From NCBI GenBank assembly GCA_049662565.1, contig JBATBW010000011.1, positions 1-33,161 of the forward strand: a DNA stretch of 33,161 nucleotides, given 5' to 3'. Both the position numbers and the translations under genes were made by a program. The notes below the pieces were generated by a model. It did no database searches. It was not told the DNA's origin and was given only the letters and a program-made list of their open reading frames with translations. The stretch is from JBATBW01 sp049662565 (GTDB taxonomy: Bacteria > Bacillota_I > Bacilli_A > Erysipelotrichales > Erysipelotrichaceae). Positions 23,749 to 31,871 of this stretch are shown in pieces; the stretch's first letter is position 1; every line of letters begins with the position of its first letter.

Positions 23749-23916
23749 CTACTTGAACCTTCTATTATATTTGTACAAATCAAATAACAAACCCGCTAGC
23801 CCTAACATCTGTAATGATAACCCAAAATAACCAATTTTAGTTTGACCATAAAACAACAAAACAAACGATAAAACAAACACCAAAATTAATATAATATTTT
23901 CTTTCTTATAGTTCAT
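23749..23916 (-). CDS. small membrane protein, DUF6903-like
   Basis: A 55-residue protein, too short for many gene callers: M-N-Y-K-K-E-N-I-I-L start, one hydrophobic helix (residues 8-23), a G-Q-T-K-I-G-Y-F-G-L turn, a second hydrophobic helix with M-L-G-L-A-G-L-L, and a basic Y-K-Y-N-R-R-F-K tail. This two-helix pattern with Y-N-R-x-x-K end resembles the DUF6903 proteins that I recall beside sugar ABC transporters and GH112 genes in Firmicutes. It starts at ATG 23916, with AGGTG overlapping the permease stop, and ends inside the ATPase ribosome site, so it is a true, coupled operon member. Function unknown; an accessory of the transporter is plausible. Confidence 0.75.
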   Translation of the reverse strand: MNYKKENIILILVFVLSFVLLFYGQTKIGYFGLSLQMLGLAGLLFDLYKYNRRFK

Positions 23917-23925
23917 TATTTTCAC

Positions 23926-24801
23926 CTAATCCTTCAATCCGCCAATAGTCATACCTTGGGTCAATTTCTTTTGAACCATTATGTACAATACTAAAGTAGG
24001 TAGCATAACTAATACTAAACCTGCATACATCATTCCATATTCAGCCTTACCCCTTGATGCCTGCATCAAACTCAAAAGACCGACTGGTAATGTTCGATTA
24101 TCGCCACTCATTAATGTTAAGGCGATAATATATTCATTCCAAAAAGCTAAAAAATTAAACAAAATTACTGTAACAATACTTGGCTTTGCCATCGGTATCA
24201 TCACCTTCCACATCGTTTTAAAGTAACCACACCCATCAATAAGTGCCGCCTCTTCATATGCTTTAGGCAAAGTAACAAAATAACTACTCAACAAATAAAC
24301 CGTAAAAGGAATAGCCGTAGCAGCATATACAATCGCTAACATTATATGATTATTTAATAAAAAATCAATATTCAACATCCGTTCTGTTTCCAATAGAATT
24401 AAAAATATCGGAACTACAATATAATTAACATTAATAAATAAACCCGCCATAAATGCCGTCTTAATAAATCTACGCCCTTTAAATTTAAATCTCGCTAACA
24501 CATACGAAGCCGGCAAAGAAACAACTAACAATATAACTAAAGCCAATAAAGTAGTTATAATAGAATTCAATAAATAAGCACCCATATTAGCTTTTTCAAA
24601 AGCATCCATAAAATTTTGAAAATAAAAACCTAATGGTAAACTCCAAGGATTACCATAAAACTCACTGTTCTGCTTAATTGATGCTAGAAAAACCCAGGCA
24701 ACAGGAACAATAATAGATATTGCTAAAGTAATCAATGCAACATAAATAAACAATTTATAAACTTTATCAAAACTCCAAGATTTTTTCTTTACATTTTCCA
24801 T
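23926..24801 (-). CDS. carbohydrate ABC transporter permease (MalG type)
   Basis: 291 residues, six helices, cytosolic N-terminus. The E-A-A loop motif (E-E-A-A-L-I-D-G-C-G-Y-F, then I-P-M-A-K-P) that docks the ATPase is about 90 residues before the C-terminus, and the last helix ends in the M-T-I-G-G-L-K-D tail typical of MalG/AraQ-like subunits. ATG 24801 lies 8 nt after the upstream permease stop, with only AGG as ribosome site, implying coupling. Confidence 0.92.
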   Translation of the reverse strand: MENVKKKSWSFDKVYKLFIYVALITLAISIIVPVAWVFLASIKQNSEFYGNPWSLPLGFYFQNFMDAFEKANMGAYLLNSIITTLLALVILLVVSLPASYVLARFKFKGRRFIKTAFMAGLFINVNYIVVPIFLILLETERMLNIDFLLNNHIMLAIVYAATAIPFTVYLLSSYFVTLPKAYEEAALIDGCGYFKTMWKVMIPMAKPSIVTVILFNFLAFWNEYIIALTLMSGDNRTLPVGLLSLMQASRGKAEYGMMYAGLVLVMLPTLVLYIMVQKKLTQGMTIGGLKD

Positions 24802-24809
24802 ATATTAAC

Positions 24810-25706
24810 CTATAACTCCAAAGAATCCCTTTCACTTACTCTATTAATTATAAAACTTAAAATAAAAGAGAATATAAATACAACAGTAGCAATTGCCATA
24901 CCATAACCATAACTACTATTATTATAAGCTTGTTTATATATATAACCTAAAACCGTTTCACTAGCACCATCAGGTCCACCACTAGTTAAAGCATTTACCA
25001 ATAAGAAACTAATATTAATCGTACTTAAAACAAAAAACACCAAGGTGGTACGAATATTCTCCCAAACCAAAGGCAAAGTAATACTAAAGAATTGCTTAGA
25101 CTTACTCGCACCATCTAAAGAAGCAGATTCATATAAATGTTCTGGTATACTACTCATACTTGCCATATACATAACCATATAATAGCCAATAGCTTGCCAA
25201 ACAACTGCAGCAATTACTGCATAAATAACAATATTAGGATCTCCTAAAAACTTAATTGACTCCCATGTTTCAGGTTTAAAAATAGAAATAATGCTATTTA
25301 ATAATCCATTATGAGATGGATCATAAATAGCTCCAAAAATCGAACTAATTACTACAACAGATAAAATATTAGGAATATAAAATATAATTCTAAAAAAGTT
25401 TTGACCTTTAATTTTTTCTCTAACTAATATTGAAGCAAACAAAATAGCAATAGCCATCGTAACCACCGTAACAACCGCAATAATCAAAATAGTGTTTTGC
25501 ATTGCCCTAATAAAATTCATATCTTGTGCTAATGAAATAAAATTATTTACTCCAACAAATACTTTATTATTAGATAAACCACCCCATTTTAGAGTAGACA
25601 TCCAAAATACATTAAATGTCGGAATAATCATAAACACAACAAACAAAACTATTGCCGGCAGTAGGCATATGAGAATAAATCGCTTTTTCTCTTTTTTATT
25701 ATCCAT
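24810..25706 (-). CDS. carbohydrate ABC transporter permease (MalF type)
   Basis: 298 residues, six helices. N-terminal L-L-P-A-I-V-L-F-V-V-F-M-I-I-P-T is typical of the MalF/UgpA group; the E-A-A-like docking loop is Y-E-S-A-S-L-D-G-A-S-K-S-K-Q-F-F...I-T-L-P-L, with Ser in place of the middle Ala, a tolerated change. AAGGG lies 6 nt before ATG 25706. It forms a heterodimer with the following permease. Confidence 0.92.
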   Translation of the reverse strand: MDNKKEKKRFILICLLPAIVLFVVFMIIPTFNVFWMSTLKWGGLSNNKVFVGVNNFISLAQDMNFIRAMQNTILIIAVVTVVTMAIAILFASILVREKIKGQNFFRIIFYIPNILSVVVISSIFGAIYDPSHNGLLNSIISIFKPETWESIKFLGDPNIVIYAVIAAVVWQAIGYYMVMYMASMSSIPEHLYESASLDGASKSKQFFSITLPLVWENIRTTLVFFVLSTINISFLLVNALTSGGPDGASETVLGYIYKQAYNNSSYGYGMAIATVVFIFSFILSFIINRVSERDSLEL

Positions 25707-25723
25707 AATGAACCCTTTCTAAA

Positions 25724-25753
25724 ATAGCGACGATAACATTATATCGTCGCTAT
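25724..25753 (-). terminator. intra-operon stem-loop after the binding-protein gene
   Basis: A 12-bp perfect stem (ATAGCGACGATA/TATCGTCGCTAT) around a 6-nt loop, with TTTT on the minus-strand 3' side. Between binding protein and permease, it likely limits downstream expression or protects the upstream message. Confidence 0.8.
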
Positions 25754-25777
25754 AAATCCTACAAACAATCCTAATTC

Positions 25778-27109
25778 TTATTTATCAAATTTTGCAACTG
25801 CTTCTAAAACAGCATTATACCATTGATCAACAGTTTTGCTACCATTTACAACCGAGTTAACAGTACCATATAAAATACCTTCAGCACTAGTTAAATCTAC
25901 ACCTTCAATAGGATCAGTAGCAGCAAATCCCATACTGTTTGTTTTAGCACCATTGTTATAGATTGAGAAGAATTTTACGTTTTCACCTTCTACAAAATCA
26001 GAAACCTTTGCAGTAGGCATTACAGCGCCTTTTCCTTCTTTATAGAATAATTCAACTGCTTTATCACTATAACTATATGCAATAAACGCTTTTGCTAAAT
26101 CTGCATTTTTTGCACTAGTAGGGATATACATTTGTTCAGCCCACGCAGAAGCATAACGGTCTCCACCTTTAGTAACTGCAGGAATAGAAGTGAATCCCCA
26201 TTCAAAACCAGCAACTCTAGGAGCTTCTGCCATTTCACCTGGCAACCAAGTACCATTTGGAATAAAAATCGCTTTATTATCTAAAATTAATTGTTGATTC
26301 TTTGTGAACCCTTCTTTATTAGCGTTAGCAACTGTATTAGCTTCAGTATAAGTAGCTAATTTACCAACAATATCAAATGCTTGTTTAACTTTTTCATTTT
26401 TCCAAGCTTCTGTATCATAATTCATTAATTTCGCATATAATTCAGGCCCTGCAGTTGCATTTAATAATGAACTGAAGAAAGCGTCAAAGTATCCAGTTGT
26501 TGGATAAGTAAATAAAGCAATACCTTCAGCTTTTGCTTTATCCCCTAAAGCCCACATTTCATCCCAAGTAGTTGGAACTTCCCAACCTTTAGATTTTAAT
26601 AAATTTGCATCATAGAATAATCCACAAGGTCCATAGTTTAATGGAGCTAAATATAATTTGCCATCACCGTATGGGCTAACAGATAACCCTTCAGTAAATC
26701 CCCCTAAGATTTTTTCTTTAACAGTACCCTTTTCTCCAGGAATAGTCATTGATAATACATCAGTGATATCTAATACCGCTTTTTCTTTAACCATAGTATC
26801 AGTTAATCCACCAGCAGCACCTAATGATAAATAAATTAAATCAGGAACATCTTTACCTGAAGTTAATACAGGTCGTAAAGTATCAGCAATATTTTTTTCA
26901 AATTGCAACTCAACTTTAGCACCAGTTTGTTCTTCGAAAGCTTTAGCAACAGCTTCCCAACCCTTTGTACCATAACCACCATCTAAACCGGCAATCTTTA
27001 ATGTTCTACCAGATAAATCTTCTGGTTTTCCAGTTTTTCCACAACCAACTAATAAGCTTGTTGCTAGAACAACTGACAACCCTCCTAAAAGGACCTTCTT
27101 AAAATTCAT
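25778..27109 (-). CDS. carbohydrate ABC transporter substrate-binding lipoprotein (family 1)
   Basis: 443 residues. Signal with lipobox L-V-G-C23, then a sugar-binding domain: G-K-D-V-P-D-L-I-Y-L-S strand, L-N-Y-G-P-C-G-L-F-Y-D-A-N-L-L and W-D-E-M-W-A-L family-1 motif, and F-I-P-N-G-T-W-L-P-G-E late. It resembles binding proteins for GlcNAc-containing or disaccharide sugars. With the GH112 gene in the same operon, galacto-N-biose/lacto-N-biose is the most likely ligand; that is inference. GGAGG precedes ATG 27109. It is the first gene of the operon, transcribed divergently from araC. Confidence 0.88.
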   Translation of the reverse strand: MNFKKVLLGGLSVVLATSLLVGCGKTGKPEDLSGRTLKIAGLDGGYGTKGWEAVAKAFEEQTGAKVELQFEKNIADTLRPVLTSGKDVPDLIYLSLGAAGGLTDTMVKEKAVLDITDVLSMTIPGEKGTVKEKILGGFTEGLSVSPYGDGKLYLAPLNYGPCGLFYDANLLKSKGWEVPTTWDEMWALGDKAKAEGIALFTYPTTGYFDAFFSSLLNATAGPELYAKLMNYDTEAWKNEKVKQAFDIVGKLATYTEANTVANANKEGFTKNQQLILDNKAIFIPNGTWLPGEMAEAPRVAGFEWGFTSIPAVTKGGDRYASAWAEQMYIPTSAKNADLAKAFIAYSYSDKAVELFYKEGKGAVMPTAKVSDFVEGENVKFFSIYNNGAKTNSMGFAATDPIEGVDLTSAEGILYGTVNSVVNGSKTVDQWYNAVLEAVAKFDK

Positions 27110-27141
27110 GATTTTTCCTCCTTCATGATATGTCTGTATTC

Positions 27142-27170
27142 AATATAACTAAATGTAACCGCTTTTACAA
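27142..27170 (-). promoter_or_regulatory. promoter of the sugar-uptake/GH112 operon with LacI-type operator
   Basis: Minus-strand -35 TTGTAA (27165-27170), 17-bp spacer, -10 TATATT (27142-27147). TGTAACCGCTTTTACA (27154-27169, plus strand) is an inverted repeat with TGTAA/TTACA arms overlapping the -35 and spacer, similar to LacI-family/CcpA cre-like sites. A bound repressor would block this promoter. Confidence 0.6.
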
Positions 27171-27173
27171 ATA

Positions 27174-27205
27174 ATATCTTGTTTATTTCTTTATATATCT
27201 TGTTT
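27174..27205 (-). promoter_or_regulatory. two direct repeats, candidate AraC-regulator sites
   Basis: ATATCTTGTTT occurs at 27174-27184 and 27195-27205, exactly 21 bp apart (two helical turns), as AraC-family half-sites usually are. The nearer copy ends 3 bp from the -35 of the uptake operon; the further one covers the -35 of araC's own promoter. Confidence 0.6.
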
Positions 27206-27227
27206 TTTTCAGCATTTTAAATATAAT
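27200..27227 (+). promoter_or_regulatory. promoter of the AraC-type regulator
   Basis: -35 TTGTTT (27200-27205), 16-bp spacer, perfect -10 TATAAT (27222-27227), 20 nt before ATG 27248. Confidence 0.6.
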
Positions 27228-27247
27228 TAATATATAAAGAGGTCAAT

Positions 27248-28126
27248 ATGAGCAACAATAGAATAACAATTAACGACAATGAAAAAATTGAAACAAGTGC
27301 AAAACTGAAATATGTAACCTACTCAAAATATGAAGATGACTGGTATTCATTAAAACATTTTCACCCTTTTACCGAAATTTTTTATGTTATAAGTGGAAAA
27401 GGATCATTTACAATTAACAACGACACTTTTAAGGTGCAAGAAAACGATATGGTCTTTGTCAGCCCGCAAACTTTCCACTGCGAAAAAAGTGAAAAAGAAT
27501 CACCATTAGAATATGTAGTTCTCGGCGTTGACAACCTTACTATCACCCTTGATGATAAAGTCAATGAGTTCATCTATCAATCTCTAACAAATATCAAAGA
27601 CGATATCAATAATTATATCCAAATAATGTTAGATGAAAGCAACAATAAACATGAAGGATATGAACAAATATGTCAAAATATTTTAAAAATCATTTTGATT
27701 AAATCTGTTAGAGAAATGAAACTTCACTTGAGCAGCAACCCTACAAAAACTAACATCAAAAAAGAAATTAAAGAGATAATAGACTACATCAACAAAAACT
27801 ATGACCAAGAAATAACCCTCGATATATTATCTAACAATTTCAACATAAATAAGTATTACCTCGTTCATGAGTTTAAAAAATACACCAAAAACTCACCTAT
27901 TAACTATTTAATAAATAGAAGAATTGAGGAATGCAAAACACTATTAACAACAACATCCTTATCAATAATTGAGATATCGGAAACATTAGGTTTTTCATCT
28001 CCATCCTATTTCTCTCAAACATTCAAAAAAGCAACTAATCAGTCACCCTATCAGTACCGTATTAGTAACCTAAACATAAAACAAAATATTAAGACTGTTA
28101 ATCATGAGTTTGTAATTCCAGATTAG
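27248..28126 (+). CDS. AraC-family transcriptional regulator
   Basis: 292 residues. An N-terminal cupin sensor (about 30-100; H-F-H-P-F-T-E-I-F-Y-V-I-S-G-K-G and H-C after the barrel strand) binds the effector. A linker leads to a C-terminal double helix-turn-helix (about 185-285), with L-S-N-N-F-N-I-N-K-Y-Y-L and the second-domain signature I-I-E-I-S-E-T-L-G-F-S-S-P-S-Y-F-S-Q-T-F-K-K. AGAGG lies 6 nt upstream of ATG 27248. It is divergent from the sugar uptake/GH112 operon and is therefore its probable activator. The effector is likely a galactosyl-HexNAc sugar or a derivative; not provable here. The only clearly intact plus-strand gene in the window. Confidence 0.92.
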   Translation: MSNNRITINDNEKIETSAKLKYVTYSKYEDDWYSLKHFHPFTEIFYVISGKGSFTINNDTFKVQENDMVFVSPQTFHCEKSEKESPLEYVVLGVDNLTITLDDKVNEFIYQSLTNIKDDINNYIQIMLDESNNKHEGYEQICQNILKIILIKSVREMKLHLSSNPTKTNIKKEIKEIIDYINKNYDQEITLDILSNNFNINKYYLVHEFKKYTKNSPINYLINRRIEECKTLLTTTSLSIIEISETLGFSSPSYFSQTFKKATNQSPYQYRISNLNIKQNIKTVNHEFVIPD

Positions 28127-28144
28127 AAATAATGCGCCATAAAA

Positions 28145-28172
28145 AAAACAATTTCTACAAAGAAATTGTTTT
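28145..28172. terminator. bidirectional terminator between araC and tRNA operon 2
   Basis: AAAACAATTTC pairs with GAAATTGTTTT around a 6-nt loop. Eight T follow on the minus strand (tRNA side); on the plus strand TTTTATT follows after araC. Confidence 0.8.
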
Positions 28173-28183
28173 ATTATGTAAAT

Positions 28184-28259
28184 TGGTGGAGCCTAGGGGG
28201 ATCGAACCCCTGACCCCCTGCGTGCAAGGCAGGTGCTCTCCCAGCTGAGCTAAGACCCC
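28184..28259 (-). tRNA. tRNA-Ala (TGC), copy 2
   Basis: Identical over 76 nt to the copy at 18510-18585; anticodon loop CTTGCAC, encoded CCA. Confidence 0.96.
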
Positions 28260-28279
28260 AACTACATAAATTCAATGAA

Positions 28280-28356
<77 letters not shown>

Positions 28357-28377
28357 GCATTCATCAAATGCTTATAT

Positions 28378-28407
28378 ATATTAACACTAATTGATAATTT
28401 ATGTCAA
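28378..28407 (-). promoter_or_regulatory. promoter of tRNA Ile-Ala operon 2
   Basis: Minus-strand consensus -35 TTGACA (28402-28407), 18-bp spacer, -10 TAATAT (28378-28383), with the same spacing as operon 1. Confidence 0.75.
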
Positions 28408-28431
28408 CCACTATTTGATATTTTTAATAAA

Positions 28432-28454
28432 TAAAAAGAGGAACAAAGTTCCTC
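28432..28454 (-). terminator. terminator of the mgtE-mgtE-deoD-gdhA operon
   Basis: Minus strand GAGGAAC pairs with GTTCCTC around TTT, followed by TTTTTATTT, 19 nt after the gdhA stop. Confidence 0.88.
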
Positions 28455-28473
28455 AAAATAATAGTATATCCTA

Positions 28474-29799
28474 TTAATATTCGCCTTGCATAATCATCCC
28501 TTTAACAACTTTATTAAAAGCACAAATATTAGTTGCAAGCAAATAATCATTCTTATCTAAATCATATTCTACAATCGTATCCACAATCTGTTGATGAATA
28601 TCATGCATAATCTTTTTCAACATTTGATCAACTTGATCAGCCTCAAAATACATTCTCATCGAATTTTGACTCATTTCAATACCACTTGTCGCAACACCAC
28701 CGGCATTACTAGCCTTACCAATTGCATAAATTACATTATGATCTTTAAAATAATTTGCCACTTCAAAAGTAGTAGGCATATTTGCGCCTTCAGCTAGTAA
28801 TTTTAAACCATTATTCACCAAATTTTCTGCTCTCTTCAAATCGATTTCATTTTCCTTACCACAAGGTAAAGCAACATCAACTAATATACTTGAATCGTAA
28901 ATACTACCCTTGTAATAACAACTACCATATTCACTCAATGATAAATGTTTCTCTTTAATATCTTTAACTTTTATCAAGTCTAAATCTTCATCAATAATAT
29001 AACCTTGAGAATCACTAATTCCGACCACTTTCATTCCCAATTCTTGAGCTTTTAAAGCGGCATAAATACCAACATTACCACTTCCTGAAACAATTGTGCG
29101 CAACCCTTCTAATTTAATGTTATGGTAATTTGCCATTTCTAAAACAAAATATAGCAACCCATAACCAGTAGCCTCTGTCCGCAATAAAGAACCACCATAT
29201 CCCACCGTTTTACCAGTAAGCACACCTAATTCATGATTCCCTCTTAAACGACGATACGCCCCATATAAATAGTTTATTTCCCGAGCACCAACACCCATAT
29301 CACCAGCTGGCACATCAGTAAACTGATCAATATGACGATATAATTCCATCATAAAACTTTCGCAAAAGCGCATTATTTCATTATCGCTTTTGCCTTTAGG
29401 ATCAAAGTCGCTACCACCTTTTCCACCACCTAAAGGAAGAGTAGTAAGCGCATTTTTAAACGTTTGCTCAAAAGCTAAGAACTTTAGAACACTTAAATTT
29501 ACAGTCGGATTAAAACGAAGACCACCTTTATATGGACCTAAAACGCCATTGAATTGGATACGATATCCCCTATTAACTTGAATCTTACCCATATCATCTT
29601 TCCAAACAACTTTAAAAGATATAGCTCTTTCTGGTTCGGTAATTCTTTCTAAGATACTGTATGTTTCATATTCAGGATGAAGATCAAATACCATACTAAC
29701 ACTAGTTAAAACTTCACTAACGGCTTGAATAAATTCTCTTTGTTCTGGATAACGAGCACTTAAATTTGCGATTGTCTTTTCAACATAACTATTTATCAT
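28474..29799 (-). CDS. gdhA: NADP-type glutamate dehydrogenase
   Basis: 441 residues, the usual size of hexameric GdhA. Interconverts 2-oxoglutarate plus ammonium and glutamate. Glutamate-binding Y-K-G-G-L-R-F, catalytic-lysine region L-P-L-G-G-G-K-G-G-S-D, catalytic Asp in D-V-P-A-G-D-M-G-V-G, and nucleotide-binding V-S-G-S-G-N-V-G are intact. Similarity to the small hexameric NADP(H) class suggests an assimilatory role; cofactor preference is inferred. ATG 29799 overlaps the deoD TGA as ATGA, so translation is coupled. Confidence 0.95.
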   Translation of the reverse strand: MINSYVEKTIANLSARYPEQREFIQAVSEVLTSVSMVFDLHPEYETYSILERITEPERAISFKVVWKDDMGKIQVNRGYRIQFNGVLGPYKGGLRFNPTVNLSVLKFLAFEQTFKNALTTLPLGGGKGGSDFDPKGKSDNEIMRFCESFMMELYRHIDQFTDVPAGDMGVGAREINYLYGAYRRLRGNHELGVLTGKTVGYGGSLLRTEATGYGLLYFVLEMANYHNIKLEGLRTIVSGSGNVGIYAALKAQELGMKVVGISDSQGYIIDEDLDLIKVKDIKEKHLSLSEYGSCYYKGSIYDSSILVDVALPCGKENEIDLKRAENLVNNGLKLLAEGANMPTTFEVANYFKDHNVIYAIGKASNAGGVATSGIEMSQNSMRMYFEADQVDQMLKKIMHDIHQQIVDTIVEYDLDKNDYLLATNICAFNKVVKGMIMQGEY

Positions 29800-30509
29800 A
29801 GTTTAATTGCACTTTCTAATGCGATTTCAATCATCTGAAGCAAATTATTTTGTCTTTCATCAGCACTACTTTCTTGATGAGTAACAAGTGAATCTGAAAT
29901 AGTTAATAGGCAAGCCGCATTTTTATTAAGAACTTTCGCATTATGGAATAGAGCAAAAGATTCCATTTCGACACAACAACATTTTTTATCTTCAAAGAAA
30001 TACTTCCAACCTAAATTTGAATCACGATAAAAAACATCACTAGAATGAATTTGATCCACTTTTAAATTAATACCCAATTCACTTGCGCACCCGACAATCA
30101 CCTCATTAATATGATCGCTAGGATAAGTTGCATCTTTATCATAACCATTTTGAGTCAAAGCATAACTAGACTCACTATATGCACAATTCGCTAAAACAAC
30201 ATCAAAAACATTCAAATTTGGATCATATGCACCCGCACTACCAATCCTAATAATATTTTCTACATTATAAAATTTAAAAAGTTCATAAGAATAAATACCA
30301 ATACTTGGCATACCCATACCGCTGCCCATGACTGATACTTCTTTTCCCTTATAATTTCCAGTAAATCCATACATGCCACGAACATCATTAAACATCTTCA
30401 CATCAGTTAAGAATTTTTCCGCAATCATTTTTGCACGTAAAGGATCTCCCGGCATCAATACAGTTTTCGCAATTTCATTATCTAAAGCTCTATTATGTGG
30501 TGTTGACAT
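29796..30509 (-). CDS. deoD: purine-nucleoside phosphorylase, DeoD type
   Basis: 237 residues. Phosphorolyses purine (deoxy)nucleosides to base and (deoxy)ribose-1-phosphate. Diagnostic segments: M-S-T-P-H-N near the start, P-G-D-P-L-R-A-K, G-M-G-M-P-S, R-I-G-S-A-G, C-V-E-M-E-S-F-A-L-F and the catalytic Asp in I-S-D-S-L. AGGAGG lies 7 nt before ATG 30509; 12 nt after the mgtE stop. It ends in TGA, which shows TGA is a stop codon here. Confidence 0.95.
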   Translation of the reverse strand: MSTPHNRALDNEIAKTVLMPGDPLRAKMIAEKFLTDVKMFNDVRGMYGFTGNYKGKEVSVMGSGMGMPSIGIYSYELFKFYNVENIIRIGSAGAYDPNLNVFDVVLANCAYSESSYALTQNGYDKDATYPSDHINEVIVGCASELGINLKVDQIHSSDVFYRDSNLGWKYFFEDKKCCCVEMESFALFHNAKVLNKNAACLLTISDSLVTHQESSADERQNNLLQMIEIALESAIKL

Positions 30510-30521
30510 TATTTATCCTCC

Positions 30522-31871
30522 TTATATTCCTAATATCAATACAGACAACCAAAAAAACACAATTAGCGCAATCGCATCAACTAAAGTTGTAATAACTGGT
30601 GCTGCCATCGCCGCTGGATCTTGTTTGAAATAATGCGCAATAAGTGGTAATATACCACCAATAAGCTTTGCGATTACTACATCAAGAAAGATCGTTAAAG
30701 ATAAAACAAAATTAATTTTAAAATCCACATCGCGATATAAAATCATAATACGCACAAAATCCGCGATGAAAACACAAATACCGCAATAAATACCAACCTT
30801 CAATTCCTTCCAAAGAACAGGCATAACATCCTTCATCGATAAACCATCAGTAGTAATTCCCCGAGTAACCATAATACTACTTTGACTACCCGCATTACCG
30901 CTAGTCGACATAATCAAAGGAATACTCGCCGACAATAATGGAATAATAGTCAAACGATCCTCAAATCCACTAATAATAGTACCCGACAAAGTCGCACTAA
31001 CCATCAAAATCAGCAACCAAACAATTCTACTCTTCGACATTTCCCAAACAGTTGCATTTAAATAACTTTCCTCAATTGGGTTAATAGCTGCCATTCTTTG
31101 AATATCTTCCGTTGTTTCTTCTTCGATAATATCAATAATATCATCCGATGTAATAATACCAATCAACTTATCTTGATCATTAACCACCGGCAAAACCGAA
31201 ATATCATACTTACCCATTGTCTTTGCAACTTCTTCTTGGTCATCCGTTGTCAAGACACTAACGATATCTTTATCCATGATATCTTCAATCACTTCATCAT
31301 TTTTCGCAAAAATTATATCTCGTAACCGAACAAGACCAAGTAAATTTCTCATTTCATCAATGACAAAGCAATAATTGATAGTTTCTACAAGCTTACCCTT
31401 TTTCTTAATCTTACCAATAGCTTTACCAACCGAATCATTTGGATATAACTCAACAAAATCCATACTCATCAAAGAACCTGCACTATTTTCAGGATAACTC
31501 AACAACTCATTTATTTGGCTGCGAATAGTACTAGAAGTACTAGTCAATATTTTTTTTACCAAATTAGCTGGTAATTCCTCCATAAAATCAACAATATCAT
31601 CACTATATAGATTATCAAATACCGTCTTAATTTCTTCACTACTAAAAGCATTTACAACTTCTTCTTTTACATCATTATCTAAATATGTAAACAATTGCCC
31701 ACTATATTGTCTTTTTAAAACCTTCATCAAAAATAAGATTTCATTAATCTCTAGTTTATCTACTAATAAAGCTAAATCCACTATATTATATTCGTCAAAT
31801 ATTTCACGAATCAAACTAACTTTATGCTTAGAAACCCAGTCTTTAAGTCTATCCACCGTAATTGTCATCAT
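30522..31871 (-). CDS. mgtE: magnesium transporter MgtE (second of a tandem pair)
   Basis: 449 residues. Domain order: MgtE N superhelical domain (about 10-130), CBS pair (about 135-255; V-L-P-V-V-N-D and linker E-D-I-Q-R-M-A-A), then five membrane helices with the pore motif T-S-G-N-A-G-S-Q and the downstream D-P-A-A-M-A-A-P-V-I-T-T. The CBS/N gate senses cytosolic Mg2+ in this family. Start ATG 31871 overlaps the stop of the first mgtE (ATGA). Roughly half of residues match the neighbour by eye, so it is a paralogue rather than a recent duplicate. Selectivity for Mg2+ versus Co2+ cannot be told. Confidence 0.93.
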   Translation of the reverse strand: MMTITVDRLKDWVSKHKVSLIREIFDEYNIVDLALLVDKLEINEILFLMKVLKRQYSGQLFTYLDNDVKEEVVNAFSSEEIKTVFDNLYSDDIVDFMEELPANLVKKILTSTSSTIRSQINELLSYPENSAGSLMSMDFVELYPNDSVGKAIGKIKKKGKLVETINYCFVIDEMRNLLGLVRLRDIIFAKNDEVIEDIMDKDIVSVLTTDDQEEVAKTMGKYDISVLPVVNDQDKLIGIITSDDIIDIIEEETTEDIQRMAAINPIEESYLNATVWEMSKSRIVWLLILMVSATLSGTIISGFEDRLTIIPLLSASIPLIMSTSGNAGSQSSIMVTRGITTDGLSMKDVMPVLWKELKVGIYCGICVFIADFVRIMILYRDVDFKINFVLSLTIFLDVVIAKLIGGILPLIAHYFKQDPAAMAAPVITTLVDAIALIVFFWLSVLILGI

